NCBI RefSeq assembly: GCF_022631375.1
Contig: NZ_JALBGC010000001.1
Coordinates: 930,001-994,000 of the forward strand
DNA: 64,000 bases
Direction of reading: 5' to 3'
From: Hymenobacter cyanobacteriorum
GTDB taxonomy: Bacteria; Bacteroidota; Bacteroidia; Cytophagales; Hymenobacteraceae
The first letter of the stretch is position 1; each line of letters opens with the position of its first letter. A model generated the notes under the pieces. It ran no database searches. It was not told the origin of the DNA and was given only the letters and a program-made list of their open reading frames with translations. A program made the translations under genes and the position numbers. Shown piece after piece: positions 49,186-57,104 of this stretch.

Positions 49186-51414
49186 CTAGCGGGCCGCTAC
49201 GGGAGCGGCCTTGCGAAACTGTTTGGAACCGGCCTGTAGAAAGGCATTGAACTGCGCAACATCAGGCTCGTAGGCAATGGGCGCAACCAGCGGCGTGTTG
49301 GTTGCATCGTTGGGGTCGAGCAGAATGTAAAAAGGTTGGGCATTCACGCCGTAACGGGTGATTTGCAGGTCGGCATTCTGCTTGCCAAGGGTGGTTTTCA
49401 GCTGTTTGTCGTGGGTGGAAGTATACCACTCCTTTTGGGGCAGCTCGGTTTTATCATCCACATACAGCGCCACTACCACATAGTCGTTGCGCAATTGGGC
49501 TAGCACCTGTGGGTCGCTCCACACCGTTGCTTCCATCTTGCGGCAGTTCACGCAGGCGTGGCCGGTGAAGTCGATAAAAATGGGCTTATGCTCTAAGCGG
49601 GCTACGCGCTTGGCCTGCTCCAGGTCGAAGTAGCCGTTAAGGTTGTGGGGCAGCTCCAGAAAATCGCCGAAGCGGGGCACCTCGCGGGCGGCGCTGGTGC
49701 TGGCCGCCACGGCCGGGGCACCGCCCTCGGCGGCAGCCACCGAGAAATCGTGCTTGCTCTGGGGCGGCAGGTAGCCGGCCAGCAGCGGCAGCGGGGCGCC
49801 AAACAAGCCCGGCACGAGGTATACGGTGAAGGCAAAGGCCAGCACGGCCATCAGCAAGCGGCCTACGCTGAGGTGGTCGAGGGGTGAGTCGTGCGAGAGG
49901 CGGTACTTGCCCAGCAGATAGAAGCCCAGCAGGGCCGACAGCACAATCCAGAGCACGATGTACACGTCGCGGTTGAGCAAGTGCCAGTGGTAGGCCAGGT
50001 CGGCGGTGCTCAGGAACTTCAGGGCCAGCATCAGCTCGATGAAGCCGAGCACCACTTTCACCGTGTTCAGCCAGCCGCCCGAGCGGGGCAGGCTTTTCAG
50101 CCACGAGGGGAAGATGGCAAACAGCGTGAACGGCAGCGCAAACGCCAGCGAGAAGCCCAGCATGCCCACAATGGGCTGGATGCGCTGCCCGCGCGCGGCC
50201 ATGCTCAGAATGCTGCCCACAATGGGCGCAGTGCACGAAAACGACACCACCACCAGCGTGAGGGCCATGAAGAAAATGCCGGCCCAACCGCCGCGGTCGG
50301 CCTGCGCATCCACGGAGTTCACAATCTGGTGGGGCAGCGTGATTTCGAACAGGCCCAGAAACGACAGGCCGAACACCACGAACACCACGAAGAAAATCAG
50401 GTTGGGCAGCCAGTGCGTGGCAATGAGGTTGGGGCCGTCTTCGCCCAGCAACACCGACACGAGTACGCCCATCAATACGTAAATACCGATGATGCTGGCC
50501 CCATAAACGAGGGCCTTGAAGATGCCGCGCTGCCGGCTGTCGTTGCCGCTGGTGAACAGCGAAACCGTCATCGGCACCATCGGGAACACGCAGGGCGTGA
50601 GCAACGCGGCCAGCCCAAACGTGAAGGCCAGCAGTGCAAAGGCCCACAGGCCACCGGCTTTGTTCACGGGGTCGGCATTGAGGGCGACATCGGCCACGGC
50701 GGGCGCGGGGGTCACTTCGGCAACCGGCGTTTCTGCAGTGGCAGCAGCAGTGGGCGCGGCAGCAGTTACGGGTGTCGTATCGGCAGCAACCGGAGCGGCG
50801 GGAGTTGCTTCGGCGACGGTAGCTGGCGCGGTAGGCGCGGCCGGAGCAACAGCTGACGCGGCAGTGGCGGGCGTGGTAGCCGGAGCCGTCGGCGTAGCAG
50901 TTGCCGCCAATTTGGCCGGTACAACGGCAGCGCCAGTCACCGTCAGCGGGCCAAAATTTAGGGTTTCGTTGCCGGGCACGCACTTGCCGTCCACGCTGGT
51001 GCAGCTTTGGTAGTCGGCTTCGGCCGAAACGGTGAGCGGGCCGGGCTGTAGCACTTTAATGCGCTGACGCATTTGCCCGGTTTTTTCCCAGAAGGCGACT
51101 TCGCCTTTGAAAATCTCGTCCTGCTCGTGGTGCGACTTGATGGATTGCAGCTTGCCCACCAGCGCGTAAGCCGGGCTGGGCTTGAACTTAAGCGTGAAGA
51201 CGACCGGGCCCACTTCGTCGCTGAAATCGGAAGCGTAGAGGTGCCACTTGTCGTCGATGCGGGCGTTGATAATCAGTTCCACTTCGTCGCCCACTTTGGC
51301 GGTGGGCTTGCTCAGGGCAGTGCTGAGGTGGGTGGGCGTAATTATCTGAGCCGTAGCCGACAGTACCAGGCCCAGCCAGAGCAGCAGCGCGGGCAGTATC
51401 CGGAAATTTTTCAT
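49186..51414 (-). CDS. dsbD: thiol:disulfide interchange protein DsbD
   Basis: This 742-residue protein carries electrons from cytoplasmic thioredoxin to periplasmic thiols. Signal peptide, then an N-terminal alpha-like domain (DKWHLYASDFSDEVGPVVF, EADYQSCTSVDGKCVPG with paired cysteines) and an Ala/Pro/Thr-rich linker. Eight membrane helices carry the redox cysteines in ALLTPCVFPMVPMTVSLF and VVSFSCTAPIVGSIL. A C-terminal thioredoxin domain has TGHACVNCRKMEATVW (CVNC). All three cysteine pairs are present. The ATG at 51414 was chosen over an upstream in-frame start. It may supply the exported thioredoxin-like protein at 24753. Confidence 0.93.
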   Translation of the reverse strand: MKNFRILPALLLWLGLVLSATAQIITPTHLSTALSKPTAKVGDEVELIINARIDDKWHLYASDFSDEVGPVVFTLKFKPSPAYALVGKLQSIKSHHEQDEIFKGEVAFWEKTGQMRQRIKVLQPGPLTVSAEADYQSCTSVDGKCVPGNETLNFGPLTVTGAAVVPAKLAATATPTAPATTPATAASAVAPAAPTAPATVAEATPAAPVAADTTPVTAAAPTAAATAETPVAEVTPAPAVADVALNADPVNKAGGLWAFALLAFTFGLAALLTPCVFPMVPMTVSLFTSGNDSRQRGIFKALVYGASIIGIYVLMGVLVSVLLGEDGPNLIATHWLPNLIFFVVFVVFGLSFLGLFEITLPHQIVNSVDAQADRGGWAGIFFMALTLVVVSFSCTAPIVGSILSMAARGQRIQPIVGMLGFSLAFALPFTLFAIFPSWLKSLPRSGGWLNTVKVVLGFIELMLALKFLSTADLAYHWHLLNRDVYIVLWIVLSALLGFYLLGKYRLSHDSPLDHLSVGRLLMAVLAFAFTVYLVPGLFGAPLPLLAGYLPPQSKHDFSVAAAEGGAPAVAASTSAAREVPRFGDFLELPHNLNGYFDLEQAKRVARLEHKPIFIDFTGHACVNCRKMEATVWSDPQVLAQLRNDYVVVALYVDDKTELPQKEWYTSTHDKQLKTTLGKQNADLQITRYGVNAQPFYILLDPNDATNTPLVAPIAYEPDVAQFNAFLQAGSKQFRKAAPVAAR

Positions 51415-51679
51415 GAGGGATTCGATTGTCGCGTTGTCACTTACCACGCCGGGCTTTCTGATACCAAAAAAGGCCCGCTTCTGTTATCCGGTGGCGCACC
51501 GGAGGCGTAACTATGGCGGCAAGGCTTTCATTCAACCACGCGTTTCAGAGGCCAAAATTACATTCATCCCAGTGAGAAATGCGTGAGCCCGAACCGCCGG
51601 CTGCCAACTACCTACGCCAAACTGCGTACTTTTGAGCAACAATGGCCCCCAGACCGACCGCGTCGCGGGGGCCGCCAAC

Positions 51680-53014
51680 ATGGGTTTACAACTATTCTTA
51701 ACCGTTTTACTCGTCTTAGTAAACGGATTTTTCGTGGCCGCCGAATTCTCGCTGATTCGCGTGCGCCTCTCGCAGCTCGAAATCAAAGCCAAGGAGGGCA
51801 GCCGGCTGGCCGGCCAGGCCCTGGGCGTGCTGCACAAGCTCTACGACTACCTCTCGGCCACGCAGTTGGGCGTCACCATTGCCTCGCTGCTCTTGGGTGC
51901 GGTGGGCGAAGAGCTGTTCACCGAAATATTTCTGGGGCTGCTGCCGCGGCTGGGGCTGCCCATTTCGGCCCTCACGGCGCACAGCATTGCCGTGGGCCTG
52001 GGGCTGATTGTGCTCACGTTCATGCACGTGCTGTTTGGCGAGCTGTTTCCGAAGGCGCTGGCCATTCAGCGGCCCGAGGCGGTGAGCCTGGCGCTGGTGC
52101 TGCCATTGCGCGGCTTCTATTTTCTCACCCGGCCCCTCACGTGGTTCCTCTCCAAAGCCAGCAATCTGATGCTGGGCGCGGTGGGCATCCAGAACGTGCA
52201 CGGCACCGAGGCCCACACCTCCGACGAACTGCGCCTGCTGCTCGACCAGAGCAAGGAGAGCGGTGAGATTCAGGACTCCGAGCACGAGCTCATCGAGAAC
52301 GTGTTTCAGTTCAACGACCGCATGGTGAAGCAGATTATGGTGCCCCGCACCAAGCTTTCGGCCCTCGACGTGCACGCGCCTGCCGAGCAGATTCTCGACC
52401 TCGTGTTCGCCGAAGGCTTTTCGCGCATGCCGGTCTACGAGGGCAACATCGACAACATCGTGGGCGTGCTCAACGTGAAGGACCTGCTGCCAATCATCCG
52501 GCGCGGCGAGGCCGTGGAGCTGGCCCGCATCATGCGGCCGCCTTATTTCGTGCCCGAAACCAAGAAAATCAACCGCCTGCTGCGCCAGTTCCAGCGCAAG
52601 CACATCGTGATGGCCATTGTGAGCGACGAGTTCGGCGGCGTGTCGGGCATCGTCACCATCGAAGACATCATGGAGGAGCTGGTGGGCGAAATCCAGGACG
52701 AGTACGACAACGAAGTACCCGTGGTGGAGAAAGTGGCCGAGGACGAATACCGCGTGAACCCCGCCACGCCCATTTCCGACGCCAACGAGTACCTCCCCTA
52801 CCCCCTGCCCGAGGGCGAAGACTACGAAACTGTGGGCGGCCTGCTCAACGTCATCTACGGCAGCATCCCCGAGGTGGGCGACGTGGCCGTGCTCGACCCC
52901 TACGAATTCCGGGTGCTCCAACGCTCGCGCCGCGCCGTGGAGCTGGTGCAGCTCCGCGTCACCACGCCCGCCGAGCGCGAAGCCCCGCGCGGCGAGCTCA
53001 GCGACGAGGTATAG
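51680..53014 (+). CDS. CNNM/CorC-type membrane protein with CBS pair (hemolysin family)
   Basis: This is a 444-residue protein of the DUF21-CBS-CorC_HlyC type. The N-terminal DUF21 membrane domain (about 1-190) has VLVLVNGFFVAAEFSLIRVR, TIASLLLGAVGEELFTEIFL and HVLFGELFPKALAIQ. Two CBS domains follow (MVPRTKLSALDVHAPAEQIL; RMPVYEGNIDNIVGVLNVKD; DEFGGVSGIVTIEDIMEELV), and then a C-terminal CorC_HlyC domain (DYETVGGLLNVIYGSIPEVG). Relatives are Mg/Co efflux factors or GldE-like gliding proteins. The ATG at 51680 was chosen; an upstream TTG extension has no membrane character. Confidence 0.85.
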   Translation: MGLQLFLTVLLVLVNGFFVAAEFSLIRVRLSQLEIKAKEGSRLAGQALGVLHKLYDYLSATQLGVTIASLLLGAVGEELFTEIFLGLLPRLGLPISALTAHSIAVGLGLIVLTFMHVLFGELFPKALAIQRPEAVSLALVLPLRGFYFLTRPLTWFLSKASNLMLGAVGIQNVHGTEAHTSDELRLLLDQSKESGEIQDSEHELIENVFQFNDRMVKQIMVPRTKLSALDVHAPAEQILDLVFAEGFSRMPVYEGNIDNIVGVLNVKDLLPIIRRGEAVELARIMRPPYFVPETKKINRLLRQFQRKHIVMAIVSDEFGGVSGIVTIEDIMEELVGEIQDEYDNEVPVVEKVAEDEYRVNPATPISDANEYLPYPLPEGEDYETVGGLLNVIYGSIPEVGDVAVLDPYEFRVLQRSRRAVELVQLRVTTPAEREAPRGELSDEV

Positions 53015-53018
53015 CGTC

Positions 53019-53093
53019 AGTTAAAAGTTGAGAGTTAAAAAAAGCCCGTCTGGAGATTCAGACGGGCTTTTTTTAACTCTTAACTCTTCAACC
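53019..53093. repeat. terminator embedded in a heptad hairpin
   Basis: A perfect terminator stem (AAGCCCGTCT, loop, AGACGGGCTT, seven T; 53037-53074) is flanked by heptads: AGTTAAA, AGTTGAG, AGTTAAA on the left and TTAACTC, TTAACTC, TTCAACC on the right. The right arm forms the last codons of the gene ending at 53080. Confidence 0.8.
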
Positions 53094-53595
53094 AACTGGC
53101 GTAGGTCTGATAATTGGCGGCCGTGCGCAGCAGGCCAGCGCGTTGTTCATCGGTAACGGGTTTGATTCTGCGGGCTGGCACGCCGGCATATAAGTAGCCC
53201 GGCTCGCACACGAAATTCTCCAGCACCACGGCCCCGGCCGCGATGATACAGCCGGTGCCCACCACGGCGTGGTCCATCACAATGGCACCCATGCCGATGA
53301 GCACGTCGTCGGCCACGGTGCAGCCGTGCACCAGCGCCCGGTGCCCGATGCTGACGCGGCTGCCGATGCTGAGCGGGGCCTTCTGGTAGGTGCAGTGCAG
53401 CACCGCTCCGTCCTGAATATTGGTTTCGTCGCCGATGCGGATGCTGTGCACATCGCCGCGAATAACGGCCGTGAACCAGACGGTGCAGCCGCTGCCCAGC
53501 ACCACGTCGCCAATGATGGTGGCGTTATCGGCCACGAAGCAGTCGGCGGGAATGGTGGGCGCGATGCCGTGAATGGGGAGGATGAGGGCGGGCAT
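53080..53595 (-). CDS. gamma-class carbonic-anhydrase-like hexapeptide protein
   Basis: This is a 171-residue left-handed beta-helix protein (YrdA/PaaY/Cam family). Hexapeptide turns run from CFVADNATIIGDVVLGSGCT to GTGCIIAAGAVVLENFVCEP. The metal-binding histidines of the family appear in DGAVLHCTYQ and SIGHRALVHGCTV. The helix ends with the typical YLYAGVPARRIKPVTDEQ. Whether it hydrates CO2 or binds an acyl-CoA cannot be decided. The ATG at 53595 is clear; the last residues, SWLKS, are encoded by the heptad arm at 53072-53093. Confidence 0.88.
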   Translation of the reverse strand: MPALILPIHGIAPTIPADCFVADNATIIGDVVLGSGCTVWFTAVIRGDVHSIRIGDETNIQDGAVLHCTYQKAPLSIGSRVSIGHRALVHGCTVADDVLIGMGAIVMDHAVVGTGCIIAAGAVVLENFVCEPGYLYAGVPARRIKPVTDEQRAGLLRTAANYQTYASWLKS

Positions 53596-53619
53596 GGGAG
53601 TGGGTTATTGCTAAAGGAG

Positions 53620-53727
53620 GAACGTCATGCTGAGCGTAGTCGAAGCATCTCTACCGCAATAGTGAATCCTTTTGATTGGATTAGTTGTGTGGTAGAGATG
53701 CTTCGACTACGCTCAGCATGACGTTCT
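53620..53727. repeat. palindromic element between the carbonic-anhydrase-like and radical SAM genes
   Basis: GAACGTCATGCTGAGCGTAG at 53620 onward and its inverse complement ending at 53727 give arms of about 40 bases around a 30-base loop. It is the closest relative of the element at 31207. It lies downstream of the radical SAM stop and could act as its terminator (right arm ends TTCTTTT). Confidence 0.8.
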
Positions 53728-53738
53728 TTTATATTGTC

Positions 53739-54725
53739 CTACGCCACCCCAATCAGTCGCTTCCACGTGCCCTTTTCCCAGTTATACTTCAGCGTGCTGG
53801 GCAGCGCCTGCCAGAAATACTTGCTCGTCTCGACCGCGAAGCTGGGCTGCATGTAGCAATTGATGGTGCAGCCCTCGCAGGCGGGCAGGCGGCCCTCCAG
53901 CGCGGCCAGACGCTGGGTTTCGGGGGCGTTGTATAGGTCGTATAATTTGCCTTCGATGGGAAACTTCTGCTCGCCGAGGTGGTAGCAGGGCAGCACCAAC
54001 TCGTTGCTGGGCGAGATGACCAGCGTGGTGCTGGCGGCCCGGCACACGGGCGCAGCCACGTGGTTGCCGCCATCGCGCCGCAGCTGGATGAAGGCCTCGT
54101 TCAGGTATACGCCCTTGCGCTTGCCGAAAGCCGAGAGGTAGTCCAGTTCGGCGGCCGTGAGCTGCTCGCCGGTTTCCACGTCGCCGTACTCAAAAGCGGG
54201 GTTGAGGATAAGGACGAGGCCGTTGGGCTGGGTGATGTCGCGATACACGGCCTCCAAATCCGCCAGGTTTTTGCGGAAGACGGTGAAGAGGATGTCCGGC
54301 CGCTCGCCCAATTCTTTGGCTACGCGAATGCTTTCGAGCACGAAATCGTAGCAGGCCACGCCGCGGCCCAGGTCGTGGGTGTCGCGGTCGGCCGAGTCGA
54401 GCGAAAAGTGCAGCATGTCGACTTTGCCGCGCAATTTCTCCGCATTTTTAGGGTAGAGCAGGCCGTTGGTTGTCACGGTGGTGATGAAGCCCATCTCCCG
54501 CGCCAGGCCCAGAAAATCAGGCAGCTGCCGGTGCAGCAGGGGCTCGCCGCCGGTGAAATCGATAACCGACACGCCCAGCCGCTTCAGGTCGCGCAGGTTC
54601 TGCGTCACGTCCTCCAGCGTGATGTAGGGCGAGGGCTTCTCCCAGATGTCGCAAAACGCGCACTTCGCATTGCAGCGGTAAGTGACGTAGTAATTGCAGA
54701 GAACGGGGTGCTTGACGAGGCGCAT
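53739..54725 (-). CDS. radical SAM protein with C-terminal Cys cluster
   Basis: This is a 328-residue radical SAM enzyme. The [4Fe-4S]/SAM motif is TYRCNAKCAFCDIWEKP (CxxxCxxC at about 17-24), followed by FTGGEPLLHRQLPDFL and FITTVTTNGLLYPKN. The C-terminal part has CRAASTTLVISPSNELVLPC and CEGCTINCYMQPSFA, a SPASM/twitch-like cluster that may hold an auxiliary iron-sulfur centre. Similar proteins modify peptides or lipids; the substrate here is unknown. No peptide precursor gene was seen nearby. The ATG at 54725 is preceded within four bases by a heptad hairpin. Confidence 0.85.
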   Translation of the reverse strand: MRLVKHPVLCNYYVTYRCNAKCAFCDIWEKPSPYITLEDVTQNLRDLKRLGVSVIDFTGGEPLLHRQLPDFLGLAREMGFITTVTTNGLLYPKNAEKLRGKVDMLHFSLDSADRDTHDLGRGVACYDFVLESIRVAKELGERPDILFTVFRKNLADLEAVYRDITQPNGLVLILNPAFEYGDVETGEQLTAAELDYLSAFGKRKGVYLNEAFIQLRRDGGNHVAAPVCRAASTTLVISPSNELVLPCYHLGEQKFPIEGKLYDLYNAPETQRLAALEGRLPACEGCTINCYMQPSFAVETSKYFWQALPSTLKYNWEKGTWKRLIGVA

Positions 54726-54728
54726 AAT

Positions 54729-54838
54729 TTTAGCTGATAGCCTTTAGCTGTTAGCTATTAGCTTTTTACATTTTGGGCCTTTAAAGCACCTCTACGAAGC
54801 TAACAGCTAAAAGCTAATGACTAACAGCCAACAACTAA
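54729..54838. repeat. heptad hairpin upstream of the radical SAM gene
   Basis: Left arm TTAGCTG, ATAGCCT, TTAGCTG, TTAGCTA, TTAGCTT (54730-54765); right arm AAGCTAA, CAGCTAA, AAGCTAA, TGACTAA, CAGCCAA, CAACTAA (54797-54838). It starts four bases from the start codon at 54725 and overlaps the stop of the endonuclease gene at 54835. This is the cleanest example of the heptad family. Confidence 0.85.
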
Positions 54839-55608
54839 TGCGGCAGCTTGCCCCAGGCGGCCGCGTCCCACTTATCGGGCGTGGCCGCCAGCGCGTCGGC
54901 CGTAGCTTCCCCGAAATGCTCCTGGTAATAAGTGCAGAAGCCTTTCAGCGGACAGCGCGCACAATTAGGCTTCAGGAAAAAGCAAATTTGCTGGCCGTGC
55001 CAGTAGTTGTGCTTGTGGAAATTGAACAGCGTCTCGGCATCGGCCGGCAGCAGGGCCAGCAACACGCCATGCGCCTTCTCCACCGACACTTTCGGCCCCA
55101 GAAAGCCCACCCGCTGTGCCACCCGGTGCACGTGCGTATCGACGGGCAGCACCGGCTTGTGGTAGTTGAAAAGCAGCAGCAAAGAAGCCGTTTTCAGCCC
55201 AATGCCCGGCATATCGGTGAGCCAGGCCATGCCCTTTTCGGTAGGCCAGTCGGCCAGAAAATCCAGCTCAAACGGCCCTCCCGTTTCGACCCGGATGCGC
55301 CGCAAAATCTCCTGGATGCGCGGGGCCTGGGTATCGGGCCAGCGCGTGGTGCGGATGGCGTGGGCCAGCTCCGCCGTGGGCGCGGCCTCCACGCCGGCCC
55401 AGTCGCCGAAGGCTTCCAGCATGCGGTCGTAGGCCAGTTCCTCATCGGCATGGGTGGTGCGATGCGAGAGCACCGTGGAGATGAGCTCGCGCATGGGCGT
55501 GCGGCGCGGCTCGGGCGGCATGTGCCCGTAGAAATGGTCGAGGATGAGGTGGTCGGCCCAGGCTTTTTCGGCGGGCGTTGAGGCGTAGGCAGCATCAGAT
55601 GAAGGCAT
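54835..55608 (-). CDS. nth: endonuclease III-like DNA glycosylase
   Basis: This 257-residue HhH-GPD enzyme removes oxidised pyrimidines. The helix-hairpin-helix is LTDMPGIGLKTASLLLLF with the catalytic Lys, followed by PVDTHVHRVAQRVG with the catalytic Asp. The [4Fe-4S] cluster motif C-x6-C-x2-C-x5-C is complete in ICFFLKPNCARCPLKGFC near the C-terminus. The first catalytic-domain block is PMRELISTVLSHRTTHADEE. The ATG at 55608 (MPSSDAAYAS) was chosen; the longer upstream frame is a shadow. The stop lies inside the heptad arm. Confidence 0.9.
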   Translation of the reverse strand: MPSSDAAYASTPAEKAWADHLILDHFYGHMPPEPRRTPMRELISTVLSHRTTHADEELAYDRMLEAFGDWAGVEAAPTAELAHAIRTTRWPDTQAPRIQEILRRIRVETGGPFELDFLADWPTEKGMAWLTDMPGIGLKTASLLLLFNYHKPVLPVDTHVHRVAQRVGFLGPKVSVEKAHGVLLALLPADAETLFNFHKHNYWHGQQICFFLKPNCARCPLKGFCTYYQEHFGEATADALAATPDKWDAAAWGKLPH

Positions 55609-55674
55609 GCCCGGGTGTACCGGCAAGCGCGGGCCAGGGTTGCCAACAAGCCGGATGCGTGCTGCAATGGGCAC

Positions 55675-55706
55675 AAAAAAACCGGCGGCCAATTTGGCCA
55701 CCGGTC
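55675..55706 (-). terminator. terminator of the first OmpA-like gene
   Basis: On the minus strand ACCGGTGGCC, loop, GGCCGCCGGT and seven T forms a stem with one mismatch, about 40 bases after the stop at 55748. Confidence 0.7.
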
Positions 55707-55747
55707 TTCTCGAAACTTCTGCCGCGTTAGCCACGGCTGGTTGGGGC

Positions 55748-56464
55748 TTACAGCTGGCCTTTTTTGGCAGCCTTCTGCATTTTCTCGTTGGCGAAAATGG
55801 CTACTTCCACGCGACGGTTGGCGGCTTTGCCGGCTACCGTGCTGTTGTCGCCCACGGGCTGGGTCGAGCCGTAGCCGGTGGCCGTGATGCGGCCCGAATC
55901 AACGCCCTGGCCCTGAATCTCGTTCGACACAGCCTGTGCGCGACGCTCCGAGAGGGGCTGGTTGATGGCATCCGAACCCGAGCTGTCGGTGTGGCCTTCG
56001 ATTACCACGTTGGTATCAGCATATTTCTTGAGCGTAGCGGCCAGCTGGTCGATGTTGCCAGCGGCTTCCGGGGTCAGGCTCGACGAGTTGGTGCCGAACA
56101 GGATGCCCGAAGCGAAAGTGATTTTGATGCCTTCGCCGACGCGCTCTACTTTGGCACCTTCGAGGTCGCGGCGCAGCTCAGCAGCGGCCTTGTCCATTTT
56201 GCGGCCAATGAGGGCACCGGCGGTACCGCCTACCACGGCACCAATGATGGCGCCCTTGGCCGTGCCCGACTTACCGCCAATGAGGCGGCCGGCCACGCCG
56301 CCAGCTACCGCGCCACCCAAGCCGCCAATGATGCCGCCTTTAAGGGTTTTGCTCATGCCTTTGGGCTTATCCGTCGAAACGGTAGAAGTTTGGGCCTGCG
56401 CGAAGTTGTTTACCAACAGCAGCAGGGCCAGCAGAAAAGTGAGGGACGAACGAAAGAATTTCAT
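55748..56464 (-). CDS. OmpA-family protein with glycine-zipper N-terminus
   Basis: This is a 238-residue exported protein: signal peptide (LTFLLALLLLVNNFAQAQ), then a glycine-zipper membrane stretch (GGIIGGLGGAVAGGVAGRLI, then GAIIGAVVGGTAGALIGRK), then an OmpA_C domain. Peptidoglycan-binding residues lie in ASGILFGTNSSSLTPEA, NVVIEGHTDSSGSDAINQPL and SERRAQAV, and the end is NRRVEVAIFANEKM. It resembles YiaD-type outer-membrane proteins, tethering the envelope. The ATG at 56464 is clear. It is a paralogue of the gene at 57105, with a small glycine-zipper protein between them. Confidence 0.85.
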   Translation of the reverse strand: MKFFRSSLTFLLALLLLVNNFAQAQTSTVSTDKPKGMSKTLKGGIIGGLGGAVAGGVAGRLIGGKSGTAKGAIIGAVVGGTAGALIGRKMDKAAAELRRDLEGAKVERVGEGIKITFASGILFGTNSSSLTPEAAGNIDQLAATLKKYADTNVVIEGHTDSSGSDAINQPLSERRAQAVSNEIQGQGVDSGRITATGYGSTQPVGDNSTVAGKAANRRVEVAIFANEKMQKAAKKGQL

Positions 56465-56607
56465 GGGTTAAAAAGGGGTTTGGGGAAAATAGGCCGCTGC
56501 TTGTGCAATGGGCCGGCAAGTACGCTATTTGCAACCACCTTGCCAAACTCGCGCCGCCGAGTGCCATCCTTCGCCAGTCGAACCAGCTCCTTCCCGCCAC
56601 CAACCAC

Positions 56608-56645
56608 AAAAAAAGGCCCTACGCAGTGCGCAGGACCTTTTTTTT
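56608..56645 (-). terminator. terminator of the glycine-zipper gene
   Basis: On the minus strand AGGTCCTGCGC, loop, GCGTAGGGCCT with eight T forms an imperfect stem 28 bases after the stop at 56673. Confidence 0.75.
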
Positions 56646-56672
56646 GATTTATGCAAGCAATGCAATTATCAG

Positions 56673-56948
56673 TTACTTCTTGCCTTTGTAGTTGTAGTAA
56701 CGGGCCGGGTCTTTTTTCTTGTCTTTGTTGCGGCCAATCAGGCCACCACCAACCACACCAGCAGCAGCACCTACTACGGCACCTTTGCCGCCGCCCAGCA
56801 GGCCACCGGCCACTGCGCCGGCACCGCCACCAATGGCGGCGCCTTTGGCTTTGTTGCTCCAGCCTTTTTTAGGCGTCTGGGCCTGGGCGCTGCCCAGCAG
56901 CAACACGAATGCAAGCAGAATCAGAAAATATCCTTTGAAAGTCTTCAT
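56673..56948 (-). CDS. small exported glycine-zipper protein
   Basis: This is a 91-residue protein with a signal peptide (KGYFLILLAFVLLLGSAQA) and one glycine-zipper segment (GAAIGGGAGAVAGGLLGGGK then GAVVGAAAGVVGGGLIGR), followed by a basic tail (NKDKKKDPARYYNYKGKK). The zipper is nearly the same as in the flanking OmpA-like genes, but the OmpA_C domain is absent. It may be a truncated third copy or a free zipper partner. The ATG at 56948 is clear; it has its own terminator and its own upstream gap. Confidence 0.75.
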   Translation of the reverse strand: MKTFKGYFLILLAFVLLLGSAQAQTPKKGWSNKAKGAAIGGGAGAVAGGLLGGGKGAVVGAAAGVVGGGLIGRNKDKKKDPARYYNYKGKK

Positions 56949-57046
56949 GACGAGAGATATAAAAGGGAGATAAATGATGAGGTTTTAACGCGGCTTCGGC
57001 GAAGCAGGTTGTGCTTGATTCACTTTTTTTCTGCCACCCATCCCAA

Positions 57047-57078
57047 ATAAAAAGGCCGCCCAAAACAGGCGGCCTTTT
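57047..57078 (-). terminator. terminator of the second OmpA-like gene
   Basis: GGCCGCC, loop AAAACA, GGCGGCC with T-run on the minus strand lies 27 bases after the stop at 57105. Confidence 0.8.
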
Positions 57079-57104
57079 CAACAGTGCCTTATCTGATGAG
57101 CAGA

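Noticed and set aside
53739..54725. radical SAM gene as part of a RiPP cluster
   Set aside because: No precursor peptide, transporter or protease gene with matching orientation lies nearby; the neighbours are a carbonic-anhydrase-like gene and endonuclease III.
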